From assembly GCF_042651425.1 (NCBI RefSeq), contig NZ_JBHSCW010000003.1, forward strand, positions 914,951 through 978,950: a DNA stretch of 64,000 nucleotides. The letters run 5' to 3'. The DNA comes from Fodinicurvata halophila (GTDB lineage: Bacteria; Pseudomonadota; Alphaproteobacteria; Kiloniellales; DSM-21159). Below the pieces are notes generated by a model. The model was given only the letters and a program-made list of their open reading frames with translations, made no database searches and was not told where the DNA came from. Below, piece after piece: positions 46,384 to 54,952 of this stretch (its first letter is position 1; every line of letters begins with the position of its first letter). The position numbers and the translations under genes are program-made.

Positions 46384-48734
46384 TGTGCTGCCTCCAGTTT
46401 CCGGAAAGCCTGTGTTTCCGTCGCCGCAGCGTCAAGGGCTTGGTCACCCTCCCACCATTTGATCCTGCCGAGCCGCAGGGCGTTCGCCACCACCAGCAGG
46501 GAGGAGGAGGACATGGCCACCGCGGCGAAGAGCGGCGTGACATACCCCAGCATGGCAAATGGCAGGGCAAGGGCGTTGTAGCCGATCGCCAGCGCGAAGT
46601 TCTGGCGCACCAGGCGCTGGGCTCGCCGCGCAAGATCGAGGGCGCCGGGCACGGCCTGCAGGCTGTCCCTCAGAAAGACCAGGTCCGCTGCATTGCGTCC
46701 GACATCTGCCGCGCTGCCGGGCGCCATGGACACATGCGCCGCCGCCAGCGCTGGGGCATCGTTGAGGCCATCGCCCACCATCAGCACCCTGTGTCCCTGA
46801 TGAGAGAGTTCGTTCAGGCGGGCCGACTTGTCATCAGGCATCATGGCGCTGCGCAGCTCCTCGATCCCCAGCAGTTTGGCAACCCGCTCTGCGGGGGCCG
46901 CAGCGTCTCCGGACAGGATCTCGGGAACGATCCCCCGCTCTTTCAGGGTCTCCACCACCTCCCGAGCCCCCGGACGCAGAGGATCGCTGAAGGTGAACAC
47001 CTCCAGCAAGTCTCCATTCCTCGACAGGGCGCTGCAGGATTCGCCGCGCAGGCGTGTTTCCCGCAGCCGCTCCTGGTCTTCGGCGTTCTCCACGGCCCAG
47101 TCCATGCGTCCGAGCCGATAGAGATCCCCGCCTAGCCGAGCTTCCATGCCACAGCCCGGCACTTCACGCAGAGAGTCGAAGGTCGGCAACGTCTTGCCTG
47201 AGGCGGATGAGGCATTGGCCAGGGCCTGCGAACAGGGATGGCGCGAGTGCGCTCCCAGAGCGGCGGCCAGGGCTAGGTGTTCCGGATCGAATGTTTCGGG
47301 TGCCTGCAATTGCGGCTGGCCGAGTGTCAATGTGCCCGTCTTGTCGAACACCACGCGATCGACCTCCGCCAAACGTTCCAGCGCGGACCCGTCCTTCATC
47401 ATGACGCCCTGTTCGAACAGCCGCCGTGCCGCCATGACCTGGACCATGGGGACCGCCAGTCCCAACGCACAGGGACAGGTGATGATGAGGACGGCCACGG
47501 CGATGGTGACGGCCTGGTGCAGGTCGCCCACAGCCAGCATCCAGCCCAGGAAGCCGCCGAGAGCGGCCAGATGCACCACGGGCGCGTAGAGACGCGAAGC
47601 CCGGTCGGCCAGCCGGCGATAGCGGGACCGACCGGCTTCGGCCGTTTCCATCAACTCCATCATCTTCGCCAGGAAGGAGTCGCCGACCGTAGCCGTCACC
47701 TCCATGCGCAAGGGGCCGGTCAGGTTCAGCGTCCCAGCCTGGATCTGTGCACCTGGCCCCACCGGAGAGGGTGTGCTCTCTCCCGTGACCAGGGCCGCAT
47801 CCAGATCCGAGCTTCCGCTGAGCACGCGGCCGTCCAAAGGCACCCGTTCGCCGGCGGCAAGCTGCACCACCCGACCGGGCCGGATGGTCTCCAGGGCTTC
47901 ATAGCTCACCTGCCCGTCCGCTCCCTCGACCCTTGCCCCGCGGGCCGCAAGGCGCGCCAGGCCGCGCACGGCCGAACGGGCCCGCTCGCGCATCACATGG
48001 TCCAGGGTGCGGCCCACCAGCAGGAAGAACAGCAGCATCGCCGCCGCATCGAAATAGGCATGCTGTGCCTGCTGGATGGTGTCGTAGAGGCTCATGCCAA
48101 AGGCCAGGAAGACGCCCAGTGTGATCGGCACGTCCATGTTGGTCTGGCCATGACGCAGGGCGTTCCAGGCCGAAGAGTAGAAAACCCGGCCCGAATAGAG
48201 CAGGACCGGCAGGGCAATGGCTGCGGAGATCCAGTGAAAGAGATCCCGTGTTGTCTCCTCGGCGCCCGACCAGACAGCCACCGAGAGGAACATGATGTTC
48301 CCGGCTCCGAAGCCGGCCACGGCCAATGCACGGATCAGGTGTCCCAGTGCGGGATTTCGCTTGTCCGAGTGTCCTGCTTCATGAATGTGCGCGGGATAGC
48401 CCAGGTCCTTCAGGCGCTGCATGAAAGCAGGGGGCTCGTCCCCCTTTTCGCCTTCGTGCCAGCGGACGGTCACACGCCGGGCCGTCAGGTTGACGCGGAC
48501 GTGAGTGATCCCGGGCAGTTGGCCCAGGCTTGATTCGATGGCCCGGATACAGCCGCCGCAGTGAATATCGGGGACCGACAGTTCGACCTGCCGCTCTTCC
48601 GCACCCACGCGTTGGCTGGCGAGCCGCAGCTCATCCGAAAGCGGATGCCATGCTGGTGAGGCTCCCTGTACCCGTTCTTCCGCTGTCTTGCTTTCCCCCC
48701 TCCTGTCCCCCGCTTCTGAGGAACAGCAGCTCAT
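46380..48734 (-). CDS. ccoI: Cu+-translocating P-type ATPase CcoI
   Basis: CcoI exports copper for cbb3 oxidase assembly. The 784-residue product starts with a CC motif (MSCCSSEAGD). It has a heavy-metal-binding domain with C59-GG-C62, eight membrane segments, the transmembrane metal motif C420-P-C422, the phosphorylation site D464 in DKTGT, and TGES and GDGLNDAPAL motifs. The ATG at 48734 is chosen because it follows the DUF2189 stop in an overlapping TCATGA; the open frame further upstream runs antisense-like through that gene. ccoS follows with an ATGA overlap. Confidence 0.94.
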   Translation of the reverse strand: MSCCSSEAGDRRGESKTAEERVQGASPAWHPLSDELRLASQRVGAEERQVELSVPDIHCGGCIRAIESSLGQLPGITHVRVNLTARRVTVRWHEGEKGDEPPAFMQRLKDLGYPAHIHEAGHSDKRNPALGHLIRALAVAGFGAGNIMFLSVAVWSGAEETTRDLFHWISAAIALPVLLYSGRVFYSSAWNALRHGQTNMDVPITLGVFLAFGMSLYDTIQQAQHAYFDAAAMLLFFLLVGRTLDHVMRERARSAVRGLARLAARGARVEGADGQVSYEALETIRPGRVVQLAAGERVPLDGRVLSGSSDLDAALVTGESTPSPVGPGAQIQAGTLNLTGPLRMEVTATVGDSFLAKMMELMETAEAGRSRYRRLADRASRLYAPVVHLAALGGFLGWMLAVGDLHQAVTIAVAVLIITCPCALGLAVPMVQVMAARRLFEQGVMMKDGSALERLAEVDRVVFDKTGTLTLGQPQLQAPETFDPEHLALAAALGAHSRHPCSQALANASSASGKTLPTFDSLREVPGCGMEARLGGDLYRLGRMDWAVENAEDQERLRETRLRGESCSALSRNGDLLEVFTFSDPLRPGAREVVETLKERGIVPEILSGDAAAPAERVAKLLGIEELRSAMMPDDKSARLNELSHQGHRVLMVGDGLNDAPALAAAHVSMAPGSAADVGRNAADLVFLRDSLQAVPGALDLARRAQRLVRQNFALAIGYNALALPFAMLGYVTPLFAAVAMSSSSLLVVANALRLGRIKWWEGDQALDAAATETQAFRKLEAAQ

Positions 48735-49582
48735 GAAACGGCTCCGTTGTATCCCTCTTCGGGCTGGCCCGAGGATGTCGTGCGCATGTAGCGCTCCGGC
48801 TGGCGTACGGCCAGGTATGCGTGCCAGGTCGCGTGGCCCAAAACCGGGAAGGCCACCACCAGCCCCAGGAAGCCCGTGATCGTGCTCAACCCGAAAAGCA
48901 CCACCACGATGACACCCCAGGTCAGCATCACGGGCAGGTTGTTCCAGACGAATGCCATGCTGGTGCCCATGGCGGTCAGCGCATCGCTCTTCTCGTTCAG
49001 CAGCATGGGGATGGCAAAGACACTGATGGCAAAGGCAAAGGCGGCGAAAAGGCCACCGACCAGGCTGCCTACCAGCAGCAGCCACAGGCCGGTCGGCGTC
49101 GTGAACAGCATGCCGGTGACGTCATCCAGTCCGGGGAACGGCTGCAGTCCGAAAAACAGCGCATAGATTATAACGGCCGCCCGCATCCACAGCAGCATGA
49201 GCAGGCAGAGCAGGACCCCGGAAAAAAGCAGCTGGCCCATGGACTGTCCACGCACCAGGATCATCTCACGCAGGCTGACCGGTCGCCCCTCCTGGATCAG
49301 GCGGCTCTTCTCGTAAAGTCCGATCGCCAGGAACGGGCCCACCACCATGAACCCGGCAATGGCCGGAAAGAGGATGTAATCGAGATCAAGGGCAAAGAGC
49401 CCGCCGATGAGGACGATCGACAGCACGAAGGCCAGGATACCATAGGCCAGGCTGGGTCCGGGCTGCTGTCGGAAATCCGCCCAGCCGGCCTTCAGCCAGT
49501 CGAAAGCAGCAGCAGCAGGCAGAGCACGACTGAAATTGTCATCGCGCGGCAGCGGGGGAACCGGATCGGGAAGCTTGGCCAT
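48731..49582 (-). CDS. DUF2189 domain membrane protein in cco operon
   Basis: This 283-residue protein has about six hydrophobic segments (for example PSLAYGILAFVLSIVLIGGL and FAFAISVFAIPMLLNEKSDA) and fits the DUF2189 family of unknown function. The conserved FPVLGHATWHAYLAV end is typical. It overlaps ccoI by 4 bp and lies 47 bp after a small membrane protein gene. It takes the place where ccoG and ccoH usually stand between ccoP and ccoI. A role in copper handling or cbb3 assembly is inferred from position only. Confidence 0.8.
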   Translation of the reverse strand: MAKLPDPVPPLPRDDNFSRALPAAAAFDWLKAGWADFRQQPGPSLAYGILAFVLSIVLIGGLFALDLDYILFPAIAGFMVVGPFLAIGLYEKSRLIQEGRPVSLREMILVRGQSMGQLLFSGVLLCLLMLLWMRAAVIIYALFFGLQPFPGLDDVTGMLFTTPTGLWLLLVGSLVGGLFAAFAFAISVFAIPMLLNEKSDALTAMGTSMAFVWNNLPVMLTWGVIVVVLFGLSTITGFLGLVVAFPVLGHATWHAYLAVRQPERYMRTTSSGQPEEGYNGAVS

Positions 49583-49629
49583 TATATCTCTCGCTCTGCT
49601 TGCTGTTCACTCAACCATAACACGGGCAC

Positions 49630-49851
49630 TCAACAGGCGGACTTGGCCGCACGATAGTCACTCCCTTGGCGTTCCTTCGCGGTCTTGCTGTGCGGCACAC
49701 ACTCCGGCTGAGACGTGAAGGCAATATGGAGCAGGTGCGCATTTGCCCCGAGAAAGAGCCCAAGTCCCGCCACCACGGACAGCAGGACGATCAGGCGCGT
49801 CCGCCTGCTGCTCCTGCGGACCTCGCTGTGCCGGGCCTCGGTCATGCTCAC
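49630..49851 (-). CDS. Small membrane protein of unknown function in cco operon
   Basis: I do not recognise this 73-residue protein. It has a positively charged N-terminus (RRSSRRTR), one membrane helix (LIVLLSVVAGLGLFLGANAH), and a short periplasmic tail with two cysteines and histidines (FTSQPECVPHSKT, then DYRAAKSAC at the very end). The start ATG overlaps the ccoP stop by 4 bp (ATGA), and DUF2189 follows 47 bp later. This firm coupling supports a real gene. The two cysteines could bind copper or form a disulfide, so an assembly role is possible, but that is inference. Confidence 0.75.
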   Translation of the reverse strand: MSMTEARHSEVRRSSRRTRLIVLLSVVAGLGLFLGANAHLLHIAFTSQPECVPHSKTAKERQGSDYRAAKSAC

Positions 49852-50732
49852 TCCCCGTCCGTGCCCAGGAGATCTGCCACGTAGAGCGCCAGAATCCTGA
49901 GCTCAAGCGGACTCAGGCGATTATCCCAGTGCGGCATGAGTCCCTGACGGCCATGGAAGATCGAATCGTAGATCGACTGGCGGTCACCGCCATAAATCCA
50001 GAAATCATCGGTCAGGTCGGGCGCACCCACTTCCGTCATGCCGCTGCCATCCTCTGCATGGCAGCTGACGCAGTTCTCGGCAAAGATCGTCTCGCCGTTG
50101 GCCAGGGCCTCTTCCGGACGCCCCGCCGTGGCCTGGGGATCCGACAGCGACTGCACATAGGTCACGACATCGCGGATCTCGTCGCGACCCAGCATGCGGT
50201 TCTCGCCGAAAGCCATCATCTCGCTGACGCGGGTTTCGGGATGCGTGGAATTGATGCCCACATTCAGGGTATGCAGCACCTCGTCCGGCGCGCCACCCCA
50301 CAGCCAGGCATCGTCCGACAGGTTCGGATAGCCGGGCCCGCCATCGCCCTGCAGGCCATGACAGGCAGCACAATTATCCCCGAAAAGCGTGGCTCCGGTC
50401 TTGCGCACCGTTTCCATCAGCTGTGGCTCTTCCCGGATCGTGGCGAAATCCGCTTGCCGGATCTGCTCCGCCCAGGGGGACTGCTGATCTGCGCCCTCCT
50501 CCAACTGCTCCTCCAGGGTGTCGCGCTGGTCGATTCCGAGCAGACCGTGGGTATAGGTTACCCCCAGCGGCCAGGCCGGCATCAGGATCCAGTAGACGAC
50601 GGAGAAGATCACCGTGACCGCGAGGAAAAACCAGACCACCTTGGGGACCGGCCGGTTCAGTTCCGTGATGCCGTTCCAGTCATGTCCCGTGGTCATGTGC
50701 CCGCTGTGCGGGTCGCGCTCTCCTACCGACAT
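49848..50732 (-). CDS. ccoP: cbb3 oxidase diheme subunit CcoP
   Basis: CcoP passes electrons from cytochrome c to the catalytic core. The 294-residue product has one N-terminal membrane helix (VVWFFLAVTVIFSVVYWILM), and two cytochrome c domains with heme sites C121-AAC-H125 and C221-VSC-H225. The length is normal. The start overlaps ccoQ by 10 bp, and the stop overlaps the next small gene by 4 bp. Confidence 0.95.
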   Translation of the reverse strand: MSVGERDPHSGHMTTGHDWNGITELNRPVPKVVWFFLAVTVIFSVVYWILMPAWPLGVTYTHGLLGIDQRDTLEEQLEEGADQQSPWAEQIRQADFATIREEPQLMETVRKTGATLFGDNCAACHGLQGDGGPGYPNLSDDAWLWGGAPDEVLHTLNVGINSTHPETRVSEMMAFGENRMLGRDEIRDVVTYVQSLSDPQATAGRPEEALANGETIFAENCVSCHAEDGSGMTEVGAPDLTDDFWIYGGDRQSIYDSIFHGRQGLMPHWDNRLSPLELRILALYVADLLGTDGE

Positions 50733-50893
50733 GGCCCGTCCTCGTCGTTGAGAATGCTGCGCTTGGCCCGCTCGAAACGGTCGCGGTTCGAGGGCCAGCA
50801 GGCATAGACCACCGCCGCCACAAAGAAGATCAGCAGATAGAAAAGCCCAAAGGACTTGGAAAAGGCCACCAGGGTTTCGTGATCGATATCCAT
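50723..50893 (-). CDS. ccoQ: cbb3 oxidase small subunit CcoQ
   Basis: This 56-residue single-helix protein (MDIDHETLVAFSKSFGLFYL, then a hydrophobic stretch and YACWPSNRDRFERAKRSIL) is the stabilising subunit CcoQ. The WPSNRDRFERA region after the helix is typical. It starts 5 bp after the ccoO stop and overlaps ccoP by 10 bp. Confidence 0.92.
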   Translation of the reverse strand: MDIDHETLVAFSKSFGLFYLLIFFVAAVVYACWPSNRDRFERAKRSILNDEDGPCR

Positions 50894-50898
50894 GAGCC

Positions 50899-51648
50899 TC
50901 ACTCCTCTTCGTCTAGCGCGGAATCATCCAGCTCCGGCTGGTCCTCCGCGGCGTCGGTCAGGCGCCCCAGAATCTGCAGGTAGGCGACCAGGGCATCCAT
51001 CTGCGTCACTCGGCCGGGATCCCCGTCGAAACTGCGGATATTGGTCTCCTCGCCGTAACGCTCGGCGACGCCCTCGGCGCGTTCGCTGTCCGGATTGGCT
51101 TGGCCATAGGCATCTTCCGGGGCGTTCTCGATCATCTCTTCGGTATAGGGGACACCCACCTTCTGCAGCGCGGCCAGGTGCTTGTCGAGATCCTGCATGT
51201 CGAGTTTGTTGCGACTGAGCCAGGCATAGGACGGCATGACCGACTGCGGTACCACGTCCCGCGGATCCTCCAGGTGAGCCACGTGCCAGTCATCGGAATA
51301 CTTGCCGCCGACGCGTGCCAGGTCCGGTCCCGTCCGCTTGGAGCCCCAGAGCATCGGATGGTCGTACTGGGATTCCACGGCCAGTGAATAGGGGCCGTAG
51401 CGCTCCACCTCGTCACGCAGCGTACGCACCATCTGCGAGTGACAGGCGTAACAGCCTTCGCTGATGTAGATGTTGCGCCCGGCCAGCTCCAGCGGCGTGT
51501 AGACACGCATGTCGGGATCCTCCTCCACCGTCTCGTCGATGGTGAAGAGAGGTGCGATTTCCACCAGCCCGCCGATGCTGGCAATGACCATGACTGCGAT
51601 GGCCAGCCCGATGGAGTGACGTTCAAGATTATAGTGCAGACCGAACAT
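50899..51648 (-). CDS. ccoO: cbb3 oxidase monoheme subunit CcoO
   Basis: This 249-residue monoheme cytochrome c has one N-terminal membrane helix (IGLAIAVMVIASIGGLVEIA) and the heme site C66-YAC-H70 in EGCYACHSQMVR. The PLGSKRTGPDL-like LWGSKRTGPDLARVGG and PSYAWL segments are characteristic, including the likely axial Met in QSVMPSYAWL. It lies 6 bp after ccoN and 5 bp before ccoQ. Confidence 0.96.
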   Translation of the reverse strand: MFGLHYNLERHSIGLAIAVMVIASIGGLVEIAPLFTIDETVEEDPDMRVYTPLELAGRNIYISEGCYACHSQMVRTLRDEVERYGPYSLAVESQYDHPMLWGSKRTGPDLARVGGKYSDDWHVAHLEDPRDVVPQSVMPSYAWLSRNKLDMQDLDKHLAALQKVGVPYTEEMIENAPEDAYGQANPDSERAEGVAERYGEETNIRSFDGDPGRVTQMDALVAYLQILGRLTDAAEDQPELDDSALDEEE

Positions 51649-51654
51649 CTGGCC

Positions 51655-53316
51655 TTACTCCCCGGCACTGGCGGTTGATGCGGGTGCCCCGGCCGTGACT
51701 GGAACGTCCTGTCGGGCTTCACTGGGCTCGATGGCGGGCGCCTGCCGGATGGTCATCCAGATGTTGTAGAAACCGACCACGATGCCGGCCAGGAAGAGCA
51801 GACCGCCAAAGGTGCGAGCGATGTAATAGGGATGCATGGCCTCGACGGATTCGATGAAGGAATATTCCAGCGTTCCGCTCTCGTTGTAGGTCCGCCACAT
51901 CAGCCCCTGGATGATGCCGGAGTTCCACATCGCGAAGACGTAGACCAGGGTTCCGGCCAGCGCGAGCCAGAAATGCACCTCCACCAGCGCCGGCGAATAC
52001 ATCCGCTGACGCTTCCAGAGAATGGGCGCCAGGGAATAGATCGCCCCGAAGGAGATCAGCGCCACCCACCCCAGGGCCCCGGCGTGGACGTGGGCCACGG
52101 TCCAGTCGGTGTAGTGCGACAGGGAGTTCACCGGCCGGATGGCCAGGAACGAGCCTTCGAAAGTTGAGATGCCGTAGAACACGGCCGCCACCATCATGAA
52201 GCGCAGGGTCGCGTCGTCGCGCACCTTGTGCCAGGCCCCGTTGAGGGTCAGCAGCGCGTTGCCGGCCGACGCCCAGGAGGGCACCAGCAGCATGACCGAG
52301 AAGGTCATGCCCAGGGTCTGCACCCAGTGTGGCAGCGCCGTGTAGTGCAGATGGTGCGAGCCTGCCCACATGTAGAGGAAGGTGATCCCCCAGAAGCTGA
52401 TGATCGACAGACGGTAGGAGAAGATCGGCCGTTCCGCCCGCTTGGGCAGGTAGTAGTACATCATGCCCAGGAACCCGGCCGTCAGGAAGAAAGCCACGGC
52501 ATTGTGCCCGTACCACCACTGGGTCATGGCATCCTGCACGCCCGAGAAGGCGGAATAGCTCTTGGCCGCCCCCAGCGAGATCGGCATGGCCAGGTTGTTG
52601 ACGATGTGCAGCACGGCCACGATCAGGATGAAGGCCAGGTAGTACCAGTTGGCCACATAGATGTGCGGCTCCTGCCGCCGGGCCAGGGTGCGCAGGTAGA
52701 GCACCAGATAGGTCACCCAGACGACCACCAGCCAGATATCGGCGTACCACTCCGGCTCGGCATACTCCTTGGACTGGGTGACCCCCATGAAATAGCCAGT
52801 GACGGCCAGCAGGCAGAAGAGATTGTAGCCCAGCAGCACGAACCAGGGACTGAACTGATCCGGCATGCGCGCCCGCGAGGTGCGCTGCATGACATGGAAC
52901 GAGGTGGCGATCAGCGCATTGCCCCCGAAGCCGAAGATCACGCCCGTGGTATGGGCCGGGCGCATGCGCCCGAAACTGGCCCAGGCGGCATCGAAGGTCA
53001 TTTCGGGCCAGGCCAGCAGGCCGGCCACCCAGACGCCGATGAACATGCCGAACACACCCCAGATCAGGGCCAGGATCAGGCCGACCTTGATGGGGTCGTC
53101 GTAGTAGTTCTTCAGCCGCTCCTCGCTTGGTTCCGGCTCGAAATAGCCTGACAGGACCAGGAAGCAAACGCCGATGGCGAAGAGCAGGACGAGGAAACCG
53201 TGCGCTCCCAGCGGATTGCCGTAACCGCCCCCGGCCATGGCAAGCCCCAGGAAGGCCACCACGATGGAAATGACAAGCGCGAGCTGCCGCTCGCCTCTGG
53301 TGAGCTGGGAAATCAT
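51655..53316 (-). CDS. ccoN: cbb3 oxidase catalytic subunit CcoN
   Basis: This 553-residue heme-copper oxidase subunit I of the C family reduces oxygen with high affinity and pumps protons. About 14 membrane segments are seen, with the active-site histidine motifs WWYGHNAVAFFLTAG, AGSHHLHYTALPHW (CuB ligands) and TVAHVHAGALGWV. The N-terminus is extended by three hydrophobic segments compared with shorter CcoN proteins. It is the first gene of the ccoNOQP run. A weak FNR-like palindrome lies about 120 bp upstream. Confidence 0.96.
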   Translation of the reverse strand: MISQLTRGERQLALVISIVVAFLGLAMAGGGYGNPLGAHGFLVLLFAIGVCFLVLSGYFEPEPSEERLKNYYDDPIKVGLILALIWGVFGMFIGVWVAGLLAWPEMTFDAAWASFGRMRPAHTTGVIFGFGGNALIATSFHVMQRTSRARMPDQFSPWFVLLGYNLFCLLAVTGYFMGVTQSKEYAEPEWYADIWLVVVWVTYLVLYLRTLARRQEPHIYVANWYYLAFILIVAVLHIVNNLAMPISLGAAKSYSAFSGVQDAMTQWWYGHNAVAFFLTAGFLGMMYYYLPKRAERPIFSYRLSIISFWGITFLYMWAGSHHLHYTALPHWVQTLGMTFSVMLLVPSWASAGNALLTLNGAWHKVRDDATLRFMMVAAVFYGISTFEGSFLAIRPVNSLSHYTDWTVAHVHAGALGWVALISFGAIYSLAPILWKRQRMYSPALVEVHFWLALAGTLVYVFAMWNSGIIQGLMWRTYNESGTLEYSFIESVEAMHPYYIARTFGGLLFLAGIVVGFYNIWMTIRQAPAIEPSEARQDVPVTAGAPASTASAGE

Positions 53317-53437
53317 GATGCCGTCACCGCCAGTGCATGCCCTATGAAGTCGTCAAAGGAAAAACAGGAATACAAGACCGCCCCCCGAAATCGGAGTCGC
53401 AGCGAACCAAGGCAGCCGCACGACCCTGCGATTCGTT

Positions 53438-53451
53438 ATCATGTACATCAA
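53438..53451 (-). promoter_or_regulatory. Possible FNR/Anr-type site upstream of ccoN
   Basis: On the minus strand the sequence is TTGATGTACATGAT, which matches 8 of the 10 defined positions of TTGAT-N4-ATCAA. It sits about 120 bp upstream of ccoN. Low-oxygen control is usual for cbb3 operons, but the second half-site is imperfect. Confidence 0.4.
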
Positions 53452-53567
53452 CTATCTCTTTATCTTTACTATATTTGCATGAGTCGCCCTTGCAAAACGA
53501 AAGGCAGGGTATGGGACCTTTTGCCTCAGAGCACAGTCCCGAGGTGTGGATTCCTTCCCCTGTTCCG

Positions 53568-54272
53568 TCAGGCCTGCTGCGGGGTCTCGAGACGCCCCGT
53601 CCAATCCTCGACCGCCGCGCGGTCCAATCGCCGTCGCGCCAGGACACGCCAGGAGTCGGCCAACTCGGGAAGCTCCGCCAATCCGCTCAGGGCCTCGCGG
53701 TTCAGCGTGTCGCGATACAGCAGATGCAGAATCCGCTGCAGGGACCAGCCCTCGGCCGGACGCTCCAGAAGCTCCAGCGTGTCGCCTGTCGCAACCCGAC
53801 CGCTTTCCAGCACACGATAGTACCAGCCGGTGCGGGCCGACTCCTGGACGCGGCGCGCCATGGTCTTCTCTGCGAAGCGCGCGTTCAGGCGCCAGCAGGG
53901 CTGCCGCCCCTGGGAGACCTGGACCACGGCACTGCCCAGCCGGAAGACATCGCCGATGCAGACATCGGCCTCGCACAAGCCCCTGGTGGAGATGTTCTCG
54001 CCGAATCGCCCCGGCCCTTCCAGCTGCGGGGCCAGCTCCGGATAGCGGCTGCGCCACCAGGTGTAGTGATCGTAGGGGTAATGATGGATCGCCTTCTCGG
54101 GCCCGCCATGGTTCTTGCGGTCGCCCTGGTGATCGCCCGCCAGCCCCTCTGGCCCGACCTCGACCGATCCGGAAGCGGCCTGCTTGTCGATCCCACTGGG
54201 CACGGCTTGCGCGCCCAGCGGTTTCAGTTCCCCCAAAAGGACCGCACGCAGGATATGTGTCTTATCGCCCAT
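53568..54272 (-). CDS. MOSC domain protein (YiiM-like)
   Basis: This 234-residue MOSC-domain protein resembles YiiM, a molybdenum-cofactor-dependent reductase of N-hydroxylated compounds. Conserved segments are EGLAGDHQGDRKNHGGPEKA, GRFGENISTRGL and the Cys-containing VSQGRQPCWRLNARF; this cysteine is the likely molybdenum ligand. It lies 33 bp after the truncated hemoglobin gene and is probably co-transcribed with it. It ends 250 bp before ccoN; that gap holds regulatory sequence only. Confidence 0.9.
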   Translation of the reverse strand: MGDKTHILRAVLLGELKPLGAQAVPSGIDKQAASGSVEVGPEGLAGDHQGDRKNHGGPEKAIHHYPYDHYTWWRSRYPELAPQLEGPGRFGENISTRGLCEADVCIGDVFRLGSAVVQVSQGRQPCWRLNARFAEKTMARRVQESARTGWYYRVLESGRVATGDTLELLERPAEGWSLQRILHLLYRDTLNREALSGLAELPELADSWRVLARRRLDRAAVEDWTGRLETPQQA

Positions 54273-54305
54273 GTCTCGTTTGGTGCCCCGTGATTCTTTT
54301 GGTGC

Positions 54306-54791
54306 CTATGTCTTATTCATTTCAGCCTGGGGCAGATGCACCTCGTCATCGGGACGCCGCAGGCGCTCTCCTTTCGTGAGGAGCTGACCCTGATATCCGG
54401 CCATGCCCAACTCCAGACTTTCGGCGATCTGTTGCGCGCGTTCAATGAAATGCTGTGCTGCCGTTGGTGGGCAGACCTCCTCCGCCGTCTCGCGGAAGAG
54501 GGCCAGCCAGCGATCGAAATGCCGCCCGTCGACAGGCAGACGCAGGTGCTTTTCCATGGGCTGCCCACGATAGCGGCCGCTCATCAGCGCCACGGACGAC
54601 CAGAAGGCGCACATCCGCTGCAGGTGAAGGTCCCAATCAGCAACCTTTTCCTCAAAGACAGGGCCCAGCCAGGGATCCTTTCGCACCTTGCCGTAAAAGG
54701 CATGCACAAGGCGCTCGATCATCTCCTCGTCGATTCCGGTCTCTTCCATGATGCTGGCCGTCATGGCCGCGCGTCGTTCGGAGGCTGTCAT
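54306..54791 (-). CDS. Group III truncated hemoglobin
   Basis: This 161-residue 2-over-2 globin has the group III pattern: VHAFYGKVRKDPWLGPVFEE near the start, CAFWSSVALMSGRYRGQPME in the middle, and the proximal histidine in GRHFDRWLALF. Such globins bind oxygen or nitric oxide in the cytoplasm; group III function is linked to microaerobic life or nitrosative stress. A 20-residue C-terminal extension is present. A second ATG at codon 10 (54764) is possible. The MOSC gene follows, and the LodA operon is divergent across 161 bp. Confidence 0.9.
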   Translation of the reverse strand: MTASERRAAMTASIMEETGIDEEMIERLVHAFYGKVRKDPWLGPVFEEKVADWDLHLQRMCAFWSSVALMSGRYRGQPMEKHLRLPVDGRHFDRWLALFRETAEEVCPPTAAQHFIERAQQIAESLELGMAGYQGQLLTKGERLRRPDDEVHLPQAEMNKT

Positions 54792-54952
54792 GATGACTCC
54801 AGAAATAAGTATAATCTTTACATGTTTATCAGTTCAGGTCGGACAAGACCAGACGTCGTACACTGCAGGCCCGGACAAAGCGCTGGACTTTCTTTTAGGT
54901 GCGAAACTAATCTGCCAAAACCGATGATAGAAACACGAAACGGCAAAACGAA

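Noticed and set aside
51719..53167. 482-codon minus-strand frame inside ccoN
   Set aside because: It overlaps ccoN in another frame; ccoN has all its heme-copper motifs, while this frame has none.
54805..54830. NsrR-like site upstream of the truncated hemoglobin
   Set aside because: Only one half-site (AACATGTA on the minus strand) fits; the other half does not, so I do not list it as a feature.
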